From: JBPEWY01 sp965224095
GTDB taxonomy: Bacteria > Bacteroidota > Bacteroidia > Flavobacteriales > Flavobacteriaceae
Assembly (NCBI GenBank): GCA_965224095.1
Contig: OZ245039.1
Coordinates: 1,240,001 to 1,304,000 of the forward strand
Length of the DNA: 64,000 nucleotides
Reading direction: 5' to 3'
Below are positions 9,031 through 19,300 of this stretch, piece after piece (position 1 is the first letter of the stretch; each line of letters begins with the position of its first letter). The position numbers were made by a program, and so were the translations under genes. The notes beneath the pieces were generated by a model that ran no database searches, was not told where the DNA came from, and worked only from the letters and a program-made list of their open reading frames with translations.

Positions 9031-9068
9031 AATCTAATGCTAAATTTACTATATAAAATTACTATTGT

Positions 9069-10631
9069 TTACAGTTCTCCTCTACGTGCCACTAATTCAG
9101 CTTTTATTTTACGGGCACGTTCTTCATTTAAGCTGTACTTCCACATTACCCATATGGCCAGCGCAGCTGTGGCAGCCGGAATAGCCACATCGGCAATTCT
9201 TAAATTGGTCATGGTTTCGGCAGACTGGGTTGGTGCATCGGAAATAAAACCGACCAGTTTTAACACCAAACCACCAAGAACAAGAGCCAGTGCCTGGCCC
9301 AGTTTTACCATCCACCAATAAATTGCTCCGAAAGTACCTTCTTTACGGGGCATTCCGTTTTCCAGTTCATCCAGATCACACACATCAGCCGTCATACTCA
9401 TCATCAGCGTAAATAGCCCTCCTAAACCAAATGCCATTAAGGGTAAAGGAAGAAAAATGAGCCATGGTGCTCCCTGACTGGTATCTATACTAAACCAGGA
9501 CATACCTATATTTTCTAAAAACGGATTTATAGATTCGAATAAAGAGCCTACCGTACTGTTTAGCGATTGTCCTATTTCGGTTTGGTTAAATTTTTCATTT
9601 AATCCATTGTCAAATCCCCACCACTTTAATATATAGCCAATAATAGAAAGAACGGTTGAAATGATAAAGGCTTTCCGCTTTCCCCATTTATTAGACATCC
9701 AGGAAATAATAGGAATTACAACAAAAGCGGTTAAAACGGCTGTTATTGTAGAAAACCAGGCAGGCCAGGTACCTGCGCCCGCATAATCACCGTTAAACAT
9801 ATAAAATACTATAATATAAAAGCTAAAGGCCGCAACCATTTGAAAGCCGTTAAAGACTAAAAAAGTAGCCCCGCAAAGTTTCATAAAAGGTTTGTTTTTA
9901 GAAACCTGAATAATGCCTTTAAAAAGATCCTTTAAATTGGAAGCCAGCGATTTAACAGACAGTTCTTTTCTGTTTTCCATATGCGAAGCATCGATGCCTT
10001 TACAGAAGATAGCGGGTAATATACCCAGTATAAGGCAGGCCCCGGCAACAACCATTGACATTCTCCGAACACCTACCGCCTGATTTTCAAACAAATCCGG
10101 ATCGGCAATTATCACCCAAAACCAGGGTACGATCATCCAGGCAATTTGTCCCATGGTATTTGCAAATGCCATTAAGCGTGTACGTTCGTTATAATCGGAT
10201 GTCATTTCATACCCCAAACCGACTAATGGGGTGGCATACATGGTATTCCCAATTAAAAACAACAATGAAAAAATGAGAAAATACCAAAAGTTATATGTCT
10301 GTGAATTTTCGGCATCTAATTGCCATAATGCAGCAAATAATAAGCCGCTCAGAATGGCACCTATAAAAATATACGGTCTCCTGCGCCCCCATTTTGATTT
10401 GGTATTGTCTGAGATAAAACCCATTATGGGGTCGGTAATCGCATCAAAAATTCTTGGAAGTCCTCCTAACAAACCGGCTAAAAACGGATCCATGCCAAAG
10501 GCTGTTAACAGGAAAAACATAAAAAAACCTAATGCTCCCGGCAACAAGTTAAGAACAAGGTGGCCGGCACCAAATGCCGCCTTTTGTCCGATAGGGACTT
10601 TGTCTTTGGCTGCTGTTTTATATTGCGACAT
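9069..10631 (-). CDS. GPH-family (MelB-like) sugar:cation symporter
   Basis: A 520-residue, 12-segment major facilitator protein of the glycoside-pentoside-hexuronide:cation symporter family. The N-terminal signature is clear: FDAITDPIMGFISDNTK followed by SKWGRRRPYI, which carries the cation-site acidic residues typical of MelB relatives. A second copy-like motif (SNKWGKRKAF) lies in the other half. It sits between GH30 and the leaderless GH17 genes. The likely job is inner-membrane uptake of glucosides or short beta-gluco-oligosaccharides released in the periplasm. A hydrophilic loop near residues 340-380 is longer than in MelB. Substrate and coupling ion are not readable from sequence. Confidence 0.92.
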   Translation of the reverse strand: MSQYKTAAKDKVPIGQKAAFGAGHLVLNLLPGALGFFMFFLLTAFGMDPFLAGLLGGLPRIFDAITDPIMGFISDNTKSKWGRRRPYIFIGAILSGLLFAALWQLDAENSQTYNFWYFLIFSLLFLIGNTMYATPLVGLGYEMTSDYNERTRLMAFANTMGQIAWMIVPWFWVIIADPDLFENQAVGVRRMSMVVAGACLILGILPAIFCKGIDASHMENRKELSVKSLASNLKDLFKGIIQVSKNKPFMKLCGATFLVFNGFQMVAAFSFYIIVFYMFNGDYAGAGTWPAWFSTITAVLTAFVVIPIISWMSNKWGKRKAFIISTVLSIIGYILKWWGFDNGLNEKFNQTEIGQSLNSTVGSLFESINPFLENIGMSWFSIDTSQGAPWLIFLPLPLMAFGLGGLFTLMMSMTADVCDLDELENGMPRKEGTFGAIYWWMVKLGQALALVLGGLVLKLVGFISDAPTQSAETMTNLRIADVAIPAATAALAIWVMWKYSLNEERARKIKAELVARRGEL

Positions 10632-10665
10632 ATCTCTTAGATTTTAATTAGTATTCGTTTAAGAT

Positions 10666-12162
10666 TTATTCTTTAGGGTTACGAATAAGTACCGTTTGCA
10701 ATGCCTGGGCACTTATTTGAATATCTGCTGTGCTTTCTCCTAAAGCAAGTTTTATATTTTTTGGTTTTGAGTTTTGGTTTAAAATAACCACCACATACGA
10801 TTTATCCGGATTTTGAGCTGCTGTAACCCTTAAGGAATCATCGGAATTCTCAACCCCGATCACATTCGCGTTTGGCCTTATGTATTTGCTAAAATGAGTT
10901 AATGTGTAATAAAGTGGTGTAAAATATACCTCATCTTTTTCCGGATCTACAATTACCGGAGCAACGCACCAGTTTTTAAACCAATTCGGTCCGCCCTGCT
11001 TGTCTAAAACCATATTCCAATCAATCCAACCATCTACCCAGTTGTTTAAACAACCAATAATATCTCTGGCATAACGATATACCGGCACGTATTTCGGATG
11101 GTATTTCTTATCCGCTTCAGGCGCCCAATCCCAACCCCAGTCTGTTGCCTCTTTCGACCAATACCAGGCATCATCCTGCCATTTAGGTACTTCCGCATCT
11201 ACACAGGCTTCAGACTGAATTAAATATTTTTCCGGAGCTTTTTTATGTGCATACTGCAGTGCTTCCGGGAAAACTTCATAGGTACTGGCATACCAATGTA
11301 TAGCCGTTCCGTCGAAATATCTGGATGAGGCTTTATCCTTATACATGGCATCTATCCATTCCGGTAAATGTTCCCGGTTTTGATCATACCCCAGGATTTT
11401 TACATCTCCCTTATGATCTGCTTCCAGCTTTGGGCCCAAATAATTCTGTACAAAATCTGTCATTTCACCTGGTGTGTAATGCATACTTTCCCAGTTATTG
11501 CCATTCCCCAGGGGTTCATTCTCCACGGTAACTCCCCAAATATCAATACCTTCTTCTTTGTAAGCATCAATATATTTTGAAAAAAAGAGCGCCCAGGTAT
11601 TGTAGTATTCGGGCAGCAGCTTGCCACCTACCCAACTCTTATTGTCTTTCATCCAGGGTGGAGCGGTCCAGGGAGAAGCTAATATTTTAAACCCATCTTC
11701 AGAAGCAGCCATGGCTTCATGAATCATTGGGATAATATCGTTTTTATCTGCTTCCACGGAAAAACTCTCCAATTGCAAATCACCTTCGACAGGTGCATAG
11801 GAATAATTACTCAAGGAAAAATCACAGGAATTTATATGAGTGCGGGTAAGGGAATATTTTGCACCTTCCGGTGCGAAATACGCATCGATAATCTTTTTGC
11901 GCTTTTCTTTGCTTAACTGATTCAGCAGATACGCAGTAGATTCGGTAAAAGAACCACCAAACCCGGTTATGATTTGATATTTTTTATCCGGAATTAACCG
12001 TATCAAACCCGGATGGTCGGCCGATGCAAATTCACTGAGTTTTTCCAGCTTATTTCCGGCGGCCGATGTTTCAAATACTTCTACCTCCAGTTTATTCTCT
12101 TTATTACAGCTTAGCAACATAAATACGAGCAATAGTATTATATATATTTTGTTATTATTCAT
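10666..12162 (-). CDS. GH30 glucosidase lipoprotein
   Basis: A 498-residue lipoprotein (Cys19 in LLSC) with a GH30 (alpha/beta)8 barrel and the beta-domain at the C-terminus. Early motif ITGFGGSFTES is typical. The acid/base is probably Glu216 (VTVENEPLG) and the nucleophile Glu318 (LIQSEACVD). In marine flavobacterial laminarin loci GH30 enzymes remove beta-1,6-linked glucose branches, which then lets GH17 enzymes act; that role is likely here. The residues after the cysteine (NKENK) lack an acidic cluster, so the enzyme probably faces the periplasm. Its start overlaps the upstream gene's stop (ATGA), indicating translational coupling. Confidence 0.93.
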   Translation of the reverse strand: MNNNKIYIILLLVFMLLSCNKENKLEVEVFETSAAGNKLEKLSEFASADHPGLIRLIPDKKYQIITGFGGSFTESTAYLLNQLSKEKRKKIIDAYFAPEGAKYSLTRTHINSCDFSLSNYSYAPVEGDLQLESFSVEADKNDIIPMIHEAMAASEDGFKILASPWTAPPWMKDNKSWVGGKLLPEYYNTWALFFSKYIDAYKEEGIDIWGVTVENEPLGNGNNWESMHYTPGEMTDFVQNYLGPKLEADHKGDVKILGYDQNREHLPEWIDAMYKDKASSRYFDGTAIHWYASTYEVFPEALQYAHKKAPEKYLIQSEACVDAEVPKWQDDAWYWSKEATDWGWDWAPEADKKYHPKYVPVYRYARDIIGCLNNWVDGWIDWNMVLDKQGGPNWFKNWCVAPVIVDPEKDEVYFTPLYYTLTHFSKYIRPNANVIGVENSDDSLRVTAAQNPDKSYVVVILNQNSKPKNIKLALGESTADIQISAQALQTVLIRNPKE

Positions 12163-13166
12163 TGTTTAGTGTACTTCTGTTTGAGTATTTCAAACGTTAG
12201 TTTTTTATTCCTGTCAATATCAACTATCCCCCAAAATTCTTCATTGGGAGCTCCGTCGTATGGCACTCCACTGCTATTAGGAGCCCATCCTCCTTTATCC
12301 TGCTGATGAGGATTACCTGCTTTCCACCATCCATCTGTAAAAGAAAACATCGTTACGCCTGCACCTATTTCAGTATTTCTAAAAATTGCATCCAGAATAT
12401 TTGCATTCGCATCCGCCTGCGCCATTTGATTGATTCCTTCTTTGTATCCATTTTTTGAGATCGACATATAACTATCTCCGCCTGCTTCAGATAAGTACAT
12501 AGGTTTATTACTCACCGCCGCCCATTCCTGATAAATTTTTTCCGGATTGTCCCATCTGTACACATTCATCCCCCAAACATCTATATTCGGACAAGATGAT
12601 AAAGCCAGTGCATCCGGAAGTTCGCCATGTGCTGTTGTGACCGGATGGTTCGGATCGTTTTTATGAATTAATATTGCTGCTTCGTTTAATGCTTTGTACC
12701 AGTTCTTCAAATCTCCATCAAACCACTCCGGGTGATAATTATATTCATTCCCCAGTTCCCACATTAAAATACTGTTATGGGTTTTGTACTTATTTACATA
12801 ATCTATAAAACTCCCCGACTTGATATCATAAAAACCGTCCTGATTGTATCCGAAGCCAATAATAACCTTCATACCCGCCCGTTCAATTTTGTCCAACACC
12901 TCTTTATCATCTATAGGTGCATACAACCTAATGGTATTTATACCCGCTTCCACCATAAGTTCCAAATCATCATCCAAACTCCCGAAATCTCTTTTTTCCT
13001 TTCCTTTGGGCACAGGGTGATAACAGATTCCCTTGATAAAATAGGGTATATTATTTACTAGAATTTGACGCTGCGAAGTTTTCACAACCGCAGTTGCCGG
13101 CACACGGTTGCAGGAAATAATCATTCCCAGTGCCAAAACGAGATATACGAGGTTTTTCAATTTCAT
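12159..13166 (-). CDS. Clan GH-A glycoside hydrolase lipoprotein, family unassigned
   Basis: A 335-residue lipoprotein (Cys19 in IISC) that is almost entirely one TIM barrel. It reads like the catalytic barrel of GH2 without the beta-sandwich domains: FIKGICYHPV at strand 1, GINTIRLYAP, then the acid/base Glu141 in MWELGNEYNYHP and the nucleophile Glu227 in PMYLSEAGGDS. GH2, GH5 and GH158 share this layout; from reading alone I cannot choose. GH158 includes beta-1,3-glucanases of gut Bacteroidota, which would fit. Its signal (CNRVPA) suggests a periplasmic face. It overlaps GH30 downstream by four bases and follows the GH17 lipoprotein gene by four. Confidence 0.82.
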   Translation of the reverse strand: MKLKNLVYLVLALGMIISCNRVPATAVVKTSQRQILVNNIPYFIKGICYHPVPKGKEKRDFGSLDDDLELMVEAGINTIRLYAPIDDKEVLDKIERAGMKVIIGFGYNQDGFYDIKSGSFIDYVNKYKTHNSILMWELGNEYNYHPEWFDGDLKNWYKALNEAAILIHKNDPNHPVTTAHGELPDALALSSCPNIDVWGMNVYRWDNPEKIYQEWAAVSNKPMYLSEAGGDSYMSISKNGYKEGINQMAQADANANILDAIFRNTEIGAGVTMFSFTDGWWKAGNPHQQDKGGWAPNSSGVPYDGAPNEEFWGIVDIDRNKKLTFEILKQKYTKQ

Positions 13167-13170
13167 TGTC

Positions 13171-14478
13171 TTATTCCTGATGGACTATTTTTTTTTCGCT
13201 TAATGGCGGTACCAGCACTTCTTTCAGTAAAGAATTCTCATCTCCATTATATGTTTTCGCAATAGCATTTCCGTTTCTGGTTAACCCCTTAAAAGTTCCT
13301 TTATCTACCAGATCCCACAGGGCATATTTTGCTTTTCCGTCGATGGTAAATAACCCGAAATGATTTTCCGATCCCTTTTTATTGTGTGCGTCTTTCCACC
13401 GCTCATCAAAGGCTTCAAAATAAAAACAGGAAATACCGGCCGCATTGGTCCAGTTACGCATATGTTTGTAATACAGTGCTTCCTTATATTCATCGGTGGC
13501 CTTAGATCCTCTTGGGCCGTAGTGTCCATTAGATACTGTTGCCCAGCCGGTTTCCCCAATATGGATGGGCTTGTTAACACCGAGGCTCTTCATATAATTT
13601 GAAACGCTGTCGTACTGGGCCTTTGCAAATTCCAGAGCCCTGAGCATAGCAGCATCTACTTTTTCCAAATCGGAAAGGCTTTCTTCATTTTGAGGTACCC
13701 GCCAAAACTCAGGGTTATAATGTGAGTTATGATACGGATACGTATGCATGGATATATAATCGACGGCATGAATTAATTTTTGAAGATCTTCCGTATGGTA
13801 ACTGGCATCTCCACCACCCCAGGAAACAAAATCGTCTGAGCTGGTTATCCAAAGGTCTTTAGGAAGTTTCCCTTCCCCTTTTAACGTTTGTAAATGATTT
13901 ACCCATTTTAAAATAACACCGGGTTGCACATAGTAAGCTGTAGCCCATCTTACCATAGCCTCGTTGCCCACTGCAATAATTTTTACGATATCGGGATATT
14001 TATTGGCCAGCGTGACGGACGTTTCAATTTCAACAGCATTTCTTTCGCTTTCTTCATTGTGATCGGGTTCTCCATTATCCCAATTAAAGGCATTTTTACA
14101 ATCGATCCAGGCCCCTAACATAACATACATTTCGAAGGCTGCATCTTCTTTTTTTAACTGGCTGATTGCTTTAAGCAAATTTGATGCCTGCTCCAGGTGT
14201 ACGTTATACGTTCTAACTATTCCCACACCCATAGCCGACAGTATTTTTATATCTTCCTTTAATTCGTCTATCGTAGGTTGGACGTTTCTTGTGCGTTCCC
14301 GATAGCCTCCATACGAAATAGCCAGATACTTCGAATTTCCTAAAATGTCTGCTGCGGTCATTTCTTTTTTCACTTCCGTTTTAATTGGTTCTTTATTTGT
14401 TTTTTGCCTACATCCCGTGATGCATAACAGCGTCAGTGCCATAAGCAAAAAAATGCTTCTCAGTTTCATAATTCTCAT
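13171..14478 (-). CDS. GH17 beta-1,3-glucanase lipoprotein (435 aa)
   Basis: A 435-residue lipoprotein (lipobox CITGC, Cys23) with a GH17 barrel. The acid/base is Glu173 (IIAVGNEAMVRW) and the nucleophile Glu309 (HIGETGWATVS); cleft motif YISMHTYPYH lies between. The barrel carries longer loops than the two leaderless paralogues, which explains the extra ~120 residues. Similar GH17 lipoproteins in marine flavobacteria are endo-acting on unbranched beta-1,3-glucan. No acidic export signal follows the cysteine (RQKTNK), so a periplasmic face is predicted. It lies between GH3 and the clan A enzyme in the operon; a second Met at residue 4 is an alternative start. Confidence 0.93.
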   Translation of the reverse strand: MRIMKLRSIFLLMALTLLCITGCRQKTNKEPIKTEVKKEMTAADILGNSKYLAISYGGYRERTRNVQPTIDELKEDIKILSAMGVGIVRTYNVHLEQASNLLKAISQLKKEDAAFEMYVMLGAWIDCKNAFNWDNGEPDHNEESERNAVEIETSVTLANKYPDIVKIIAVGNEAMVRWATAYYVQPGVILKWVNHLQTLKGEGKLPKDLWITSSDDFVSWGGGDASYHTEDLQKLIHAVDYISMHTYPYHNSHYNPEFWRVPQNEESLSDLEKVDAAMLRALEFAKAQYDSVSNYMKSLGVNKPIHIGETGWATVSNGHYGPRGSKATDEYKEALYYKHMRNWTNAAGISCFYFEAFDERWKDAHNKKGSENHFGLFTIDGKAKYALWDLVDKGTFKGLTRNGNAIAKTYNGDENSLLKEVLVPPLSEKKIVHQE

Positions 14479-14518
14479 TTTTACAAGTGTTGCTGTACAC
14501 CTTCTACGTAATCATATG

Positions 14519-16345
14519 CTAGTATTTAAGTCCATATCCCAGGGGAAATAGAGGTTTTGGCTGACTCACCCAGAAATTAGGGCCATACTTCCCTTTAAAA
14601 TCTTCTACGGATCCTGGCCATGAATGAGGCAGTTTTCCTTTAAAGTTATAATCTCCAAACAATACTTCTGCAATTCCGTCACCTTCCGATCCCGGCAACC
14701 AGGCAGCGATAAACGCATCTGATTGCCTGATTTGATCGGTAGTCACCAATGGCCGGCCCGAGATTAAAACCACTATAATCCCGGGTCCCTTGCCGGCATA
14801 GGCATTGATGTATTGTTGATGTTTTTTACTCAGGGTAAGCGCATAATCTCCCGTTCCATCATCTCCTATATCACCAAAGAATTCGGCATAGGGAGTTTCG
14901 CCCACAACAATAATAACTACATCTGCATCGGTATGATTCCCTACTCCATGTTCATCGTATATTACATTTCCTTTAGCCACTCTTTTAATGCCTTCCAGTA
15001 TTGTTGTAGCTCCTTTATAATTTTCCCGGGTGCCCTGCCAGTTTATGGTCCATCCTCCGGATTGGAGCCCGGAATTATCGGCATGTTCTCCCACAACCAC
15101 TATTTTTCCGGAATTTTTTGATACGGGGAGCACTTTATTTTCATGTTTTAACAAAACCAGTGATTCCCGAACCGCCTGCCTCGCTTTTTCTCTATGGTCA
15201 TGATGACCGATTAAAGGAATCAATTCGGGATCCGGAAAAGGGTTTTCAAACAGCCCCAGTTTAAACTTTTGCCTTAATATGCGGCGTACCGCGTCGTCTA
15301 TTCTCTGTTGGGTTACATACGCACTGTCTACGGCTTGTTTTAATCCAGCCTGGAATATGTCGAGATCTCCGTCAACAGCCATAACCATATCGATCCCAGC
15401 ATTAATAATATCATACCCTCCAAATCGGGAATAACCTTTCCAGTCGGACACTACGATGCCATCAAAACCCATAGCTGTTTTTAATGTATCGGTAATGAGC
15501 TCCCTATGTGCGTGCATTGCTTTACCCGTAAGGGTATTAAAAGAAGCCATTACAGCTCCGATTCCTTCTTCTACGGCTACACGATACGGCGGAAGGAGAC
15601 GTTTATATACTTCCCGGACAGACAATGTGGTTGTTCCTCCTTCTTTCCCGAAATCGGTGGCTCCGTCTCCTATATAGTGTTTGGCAGTAGCCATCACCCC
15701 ATTCTTATCTGGTAGGTTTCCCTGCAGCCCGTGTACAGAAGCCTTCGTAAGCCGATTGGTTAGTTCCGTACTTTCTGAAAAGGCTTCGTATACCCTGCCC
15801 CATTTCTCGTTATACGGAATGGCTACACAAGGAGAGAATACCCAGTTAAAACCGGTTGCCCGAGATTCGACGGCTGTAATAGCTGCCGCTGCTTTAACCA
15901 AATCTTCATTTCCGGTAGCACCCAAGCCTATGTTATGGGGAAAGATGGTCGCTCCTTCATAGGTATTCTGACCATGAACGGCATCTACTCCAAATAGCAG
16001 AGGGATTCCCAACCGGGTGGACAGCGCCTGTTTTTGCAATTCAACAAACCTCGCCTGCCATTCAGCAGCATTCCTACCAGGTAAAGGGCCCTGTGTGTGA
16101 ATTACAGACCCAATGAATTTTATGGCAATATCATTTCCTGCTATATCGCTAAAATGCCTTACCTGCGACATCTGCCCTATTTTCTCTTCCAGAGTCATTA
16201 TTGACAATAAGGAATCTACCTTTTGCTCAATAATCAGTTCGGCGATCTTTTCTTTTTTTGTAATACTCTTACAGGAGCTTACAAAAAAGGCAAAGATCCC
16301 CATATAAATGGCGATAACAATTCTATGTTTCCGCTTTAATATCAT
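14519..16345 (-). CDS. GH3 beta-glucosidase lipoprotein
   Basis: A 608-residue GH3 enzyme with signal peptide and lipobox (FVSSC, Cys25). The (alpha/beta)8 domain carries the nucleophile Asp301 in GIVVSDWKGY and the substrate-binding AKHYIGDGAT motif; the second alpha/beta sandwich domain has KIVVVGEHAD and the loop LPGSEGDGIAEVLFGDY. The C-terminal fibronectin-III domain of longer GH3 enzymes is absent, as in barley-type exo-beta-glucanases. It should release glucose from the non-reducing ends of beta-1,3- or other gluco-oligosaccharides, probably in the periplasm (CKSITKK has no acidic cluster). Its ATG overlaps the stop of the phosphorylase gene (TAATG), so the two are translationally coupled. 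Confidence 0.95.
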   Translation of the reverse strand: MILKRKHRIVIAIYMGIFAFFVSSCKSITKKEKIAELIIEQKVDSLLSIMTLEEKIGQMSQVRHFSDIAGNDIAIKFIGSVIHTQGPLPGRNAAEWQARFVELQKQALSTRLGIPLLFGVDAVHGQNTYEGATIFPHNIGLGATGNEDLVKAAAAITAVESRATGFNWVFSPCVAIPYNEKWGRVYEAFSESTELTNRLTKASVHGLQGNLPDKNGVMATAKHYIGDGATDFGKEGGTTTLSVREVYKRLLPPYRVAVEEGIGAVMASFNTLTGKAMHAHRELITDTLKTAMGFDGIVVSDWKGYSRFGGYDIINAGIDMVMAVDGDLDIFQAGLKQAVDSAYVTQQRIDDAVRRILRQKFKLGLFENPFPDPELIPLIGHHDHREKARQAVRESLVLLKHENKVLPVSKNSGKIVVVGEHADNSGLQSGGWTINWQGTRENYKGATTILEGIKRVAKGNVIYDEHGVGNHTDADVVIIVVGETPYAEFFGDIGDDGTGDYALTLSKKHQQYINAYAGKGPGIIVVLISGRPLVTTDQIRQSDAFIAAWLPGSEGDGIAEVLFGDYNFKGKLPHSWPGSVEDFKGKYGPNFWVSQPKPLFPLGYGLKY

Positions 16346-19300
16346 TAATTTTTATTTCTAAAGAATACCTCCACTTTCTGAACTTCTCCTGTGCGTTGAA
16401 ATATTTTTCGGCTGGTATTGGTATCTATGCTTAATCCATCAAATTCCAGCGATTTTCCATCGCTAAAGATTACTTTTAAGTTATCCTGATCTGCAAGTCT
16501 ATAGATTATGGGAACCTGGCAATAGGTAAACCCCAGTGAATCTGCATTCAGCTTTATATCTGCTATATTTTTGTTTACATCTGCATAGGTAAAGGTTGCG
16601 GGTTCTTTTAAAAACTCTCCTATTCTCAGCAATCGCGGATTGAACAGCATTTTTCCTTCTTTTACAAAAACACCCAACTCTCCGAATCTGCTTAAAATAT
16701 CTTCTTTTACCTGCCCGGTCATACCCGGCTGCTGTGCACCCTTACCTCCCGGTGTATGCGAATAGGGATCGGTAGGAAAGGCTCCGTACAGTTCCGGGGA
16801 TTTATGAACTCCTATTCCCTCATTAATTTCGTAATAATGATCCAGTAATTTCCCAATGGTTACCTCACTTTCCTTATGAGCCAACGCCTGAAGACAGGCT
16901 TCCTGTACACTGAGTAATAATTTGGAAACCATATGCCAGTAAATAGACCCCAATCCTTCATACCCATAGAAAGTTCCGGATCGGCCGGTAAAGGATTTAT
17001 GGTCAAAAGTATCTTCGAATACCCGTAACAAATACGCTCCGTCTTTAGCTATCAAACTTTCATACTTTTCCGGCAATAGCGATAAGGCTTGCTTTAAGCT
17101 TTCCGCATTATTAAATGTTCCGTTAAAATGGTAGTTTCCTGCGCTGTCTTTTTCCACGATCCGGGCATTGCCATCTTTAAGCAATTGCTTCAATAAAACA
17201 GAGCGATTTATCTGCTCGGGTGAAATATTATTTTTATTGACAAACCTCGGTAATATTTTATCGGGATAGAGAAGGTAGCTGTACTGGTCCGGTCTGAACA
17301 AGTCGCTATTCTTCATGGAATTTAACAGTTCCACGGAATCGGTTCCCGAGATATATCCGGAGCTTAAAACCGCTACCTGACCTTCCAGCATTTCAGGCAA
17401 ATGAGAAACAGATATCTCAGCGGAGTTTTCAACGGTCATTAAATTATAAGCGTGGTATAATTTATCCGGCCTTTTATTTGCCTCTATGGAATGGTCCAGA
17501 TATTTTTTGGTTACCTCAAAAAAGTTTAACAAGTCTGATTTCTTAACTTCTTTTCTATCGCCACTAAAGCTATGTTTGTAAATTCTATTCCTGTAATAGC
17601 TCCCTGCTTTTCCCAATCCGTCCAGAATACTTTTTCGATCGGTATTTGAAATTTTTCCGGAAAGAACGCCTGTATTATTTTGCAGAGTGCGGTTTACGTT
17701 GATAAAAAATTCTTCCAGTTCCATGGAAAGCGGATAAGCATCCTCACTTGCATTTTGTACGATGGTTTCAAAGAAATTCAAAAACCTTCTCAAGTAGTAC
17801 AGGGTAACCATGGAGACACCATTCCCCACCAACGCATTGTTTGCATCATTCCATTCCGGACGCTGTGTATTCATCCAGATCCCTGCTTCCGGTATAAAAT
17901 TAGATACTTTAGCCATAACCGTAGCCAGTAATTTTTCAATCAGATTAACTTTATAAATAAAGTAATTAACATCCCGTAGTAGTGCTCCGTCGGCCCCGAG
18001 CTCTTTTCGTTTCTGAATAATTTTTCTTTCCGATTCCTCATCAAATACGATAGTATCCTTGGGGTTAGCCAGAATATCCTCGTACGGTTTTATTTTATAG
18101 GGTACATTGGCATAAACAAAAATATCCTGGTTAAAATACCCGGCAAGTTTATTCGGAAAATGATCTTCCATAAACTCCAAAAACTTGAGCAAATAAATAA
18201 TTTGATGATCTCCCCAATAACCAATATACGACCACGGGTCGTGAGGTTCTATGGTTTCCCAATCAAAACCGTCTTTGGTAACCCGATAAGGATTATATCC
18301 GTCAAAGGTAGACGCATTTAAAAATTTGTGGATCATACTATCTATAAACTCCGGATATGCATGAGCAAGCGCCTCCCAGTTCTGAAAAATATCGCGCCAG
18401 TTTCCTTCGTAATCCAGTATTTTCGACCCGTCAATTTCACTTCTGGTATTAATTGAAAACTTGTTCCATGGCCTACTTGGGTCTCCGTGTCTGCGGCTAA
18501 ACCGTAAAGGCATATATTCGAAACAAAGCCGTTTAAAGTTTTTATCCTCGTTATGGTCTTCGCCGGTATCCGCCAGCTTTCTTAGGTATTCCAGAGAGAA
18601 CTGCTCGGGAAGTTGCAAGAGTAATTCCTCCTTCTTTTTAAATACTTTTTTGTTAGCCTTAGCGATGTACGGCACAAAATCAGATTTTTCAATTTGATAA
18701 TTGTTGTCAAAAATCCCCCCTCTCATAATATTGAAAAGGGTATTGGAAAAGTGTCGTACATTCCTGAGTTTATCGGCAGTAAGCTGTAATCCGTCTGAAG
18801 CCGCATTCAGTTGCACCAAGCGTTCGGTTCCCAGGTTAATATCCTGCTGAATCTCATTAAACAGAGCTTCTTCATTTTTGATTTTTTCAGAAATTTCACT
18901 TATTCCCGTCATGGATTGATTTACATTGGCCACAATCATCCACTGATGTTGTTTTTCTGTTTCAAGAGTCATTTTTTTACAAGCAAAAAAGGCTCCTTTT
19001 TCTGCCCTTACATCAACTTCCTGAACAAGTTCTTTCCCTCTTCGGAAACTATTTAGCTGACGGGAAGAAATTAAATACGTTGCACCATCCAGCCCCACCG
19101 ACCAGGCTATTGTAGCTTTCAGGGCCTCACTCGGTTCAGCTTTATCAACAATAATGGCACTTAAGGAATAGATGCCAAGGCCCACGTTTGTTTCAAGTTC
19201 ATTTTTTTTATAGGCATCTACCAGATTACTCCGGATTCCCTGAACGGCTTCCGAAACCCCATACGGTAAAATATTTTGAATACCGTCTAACACGGTAAGT

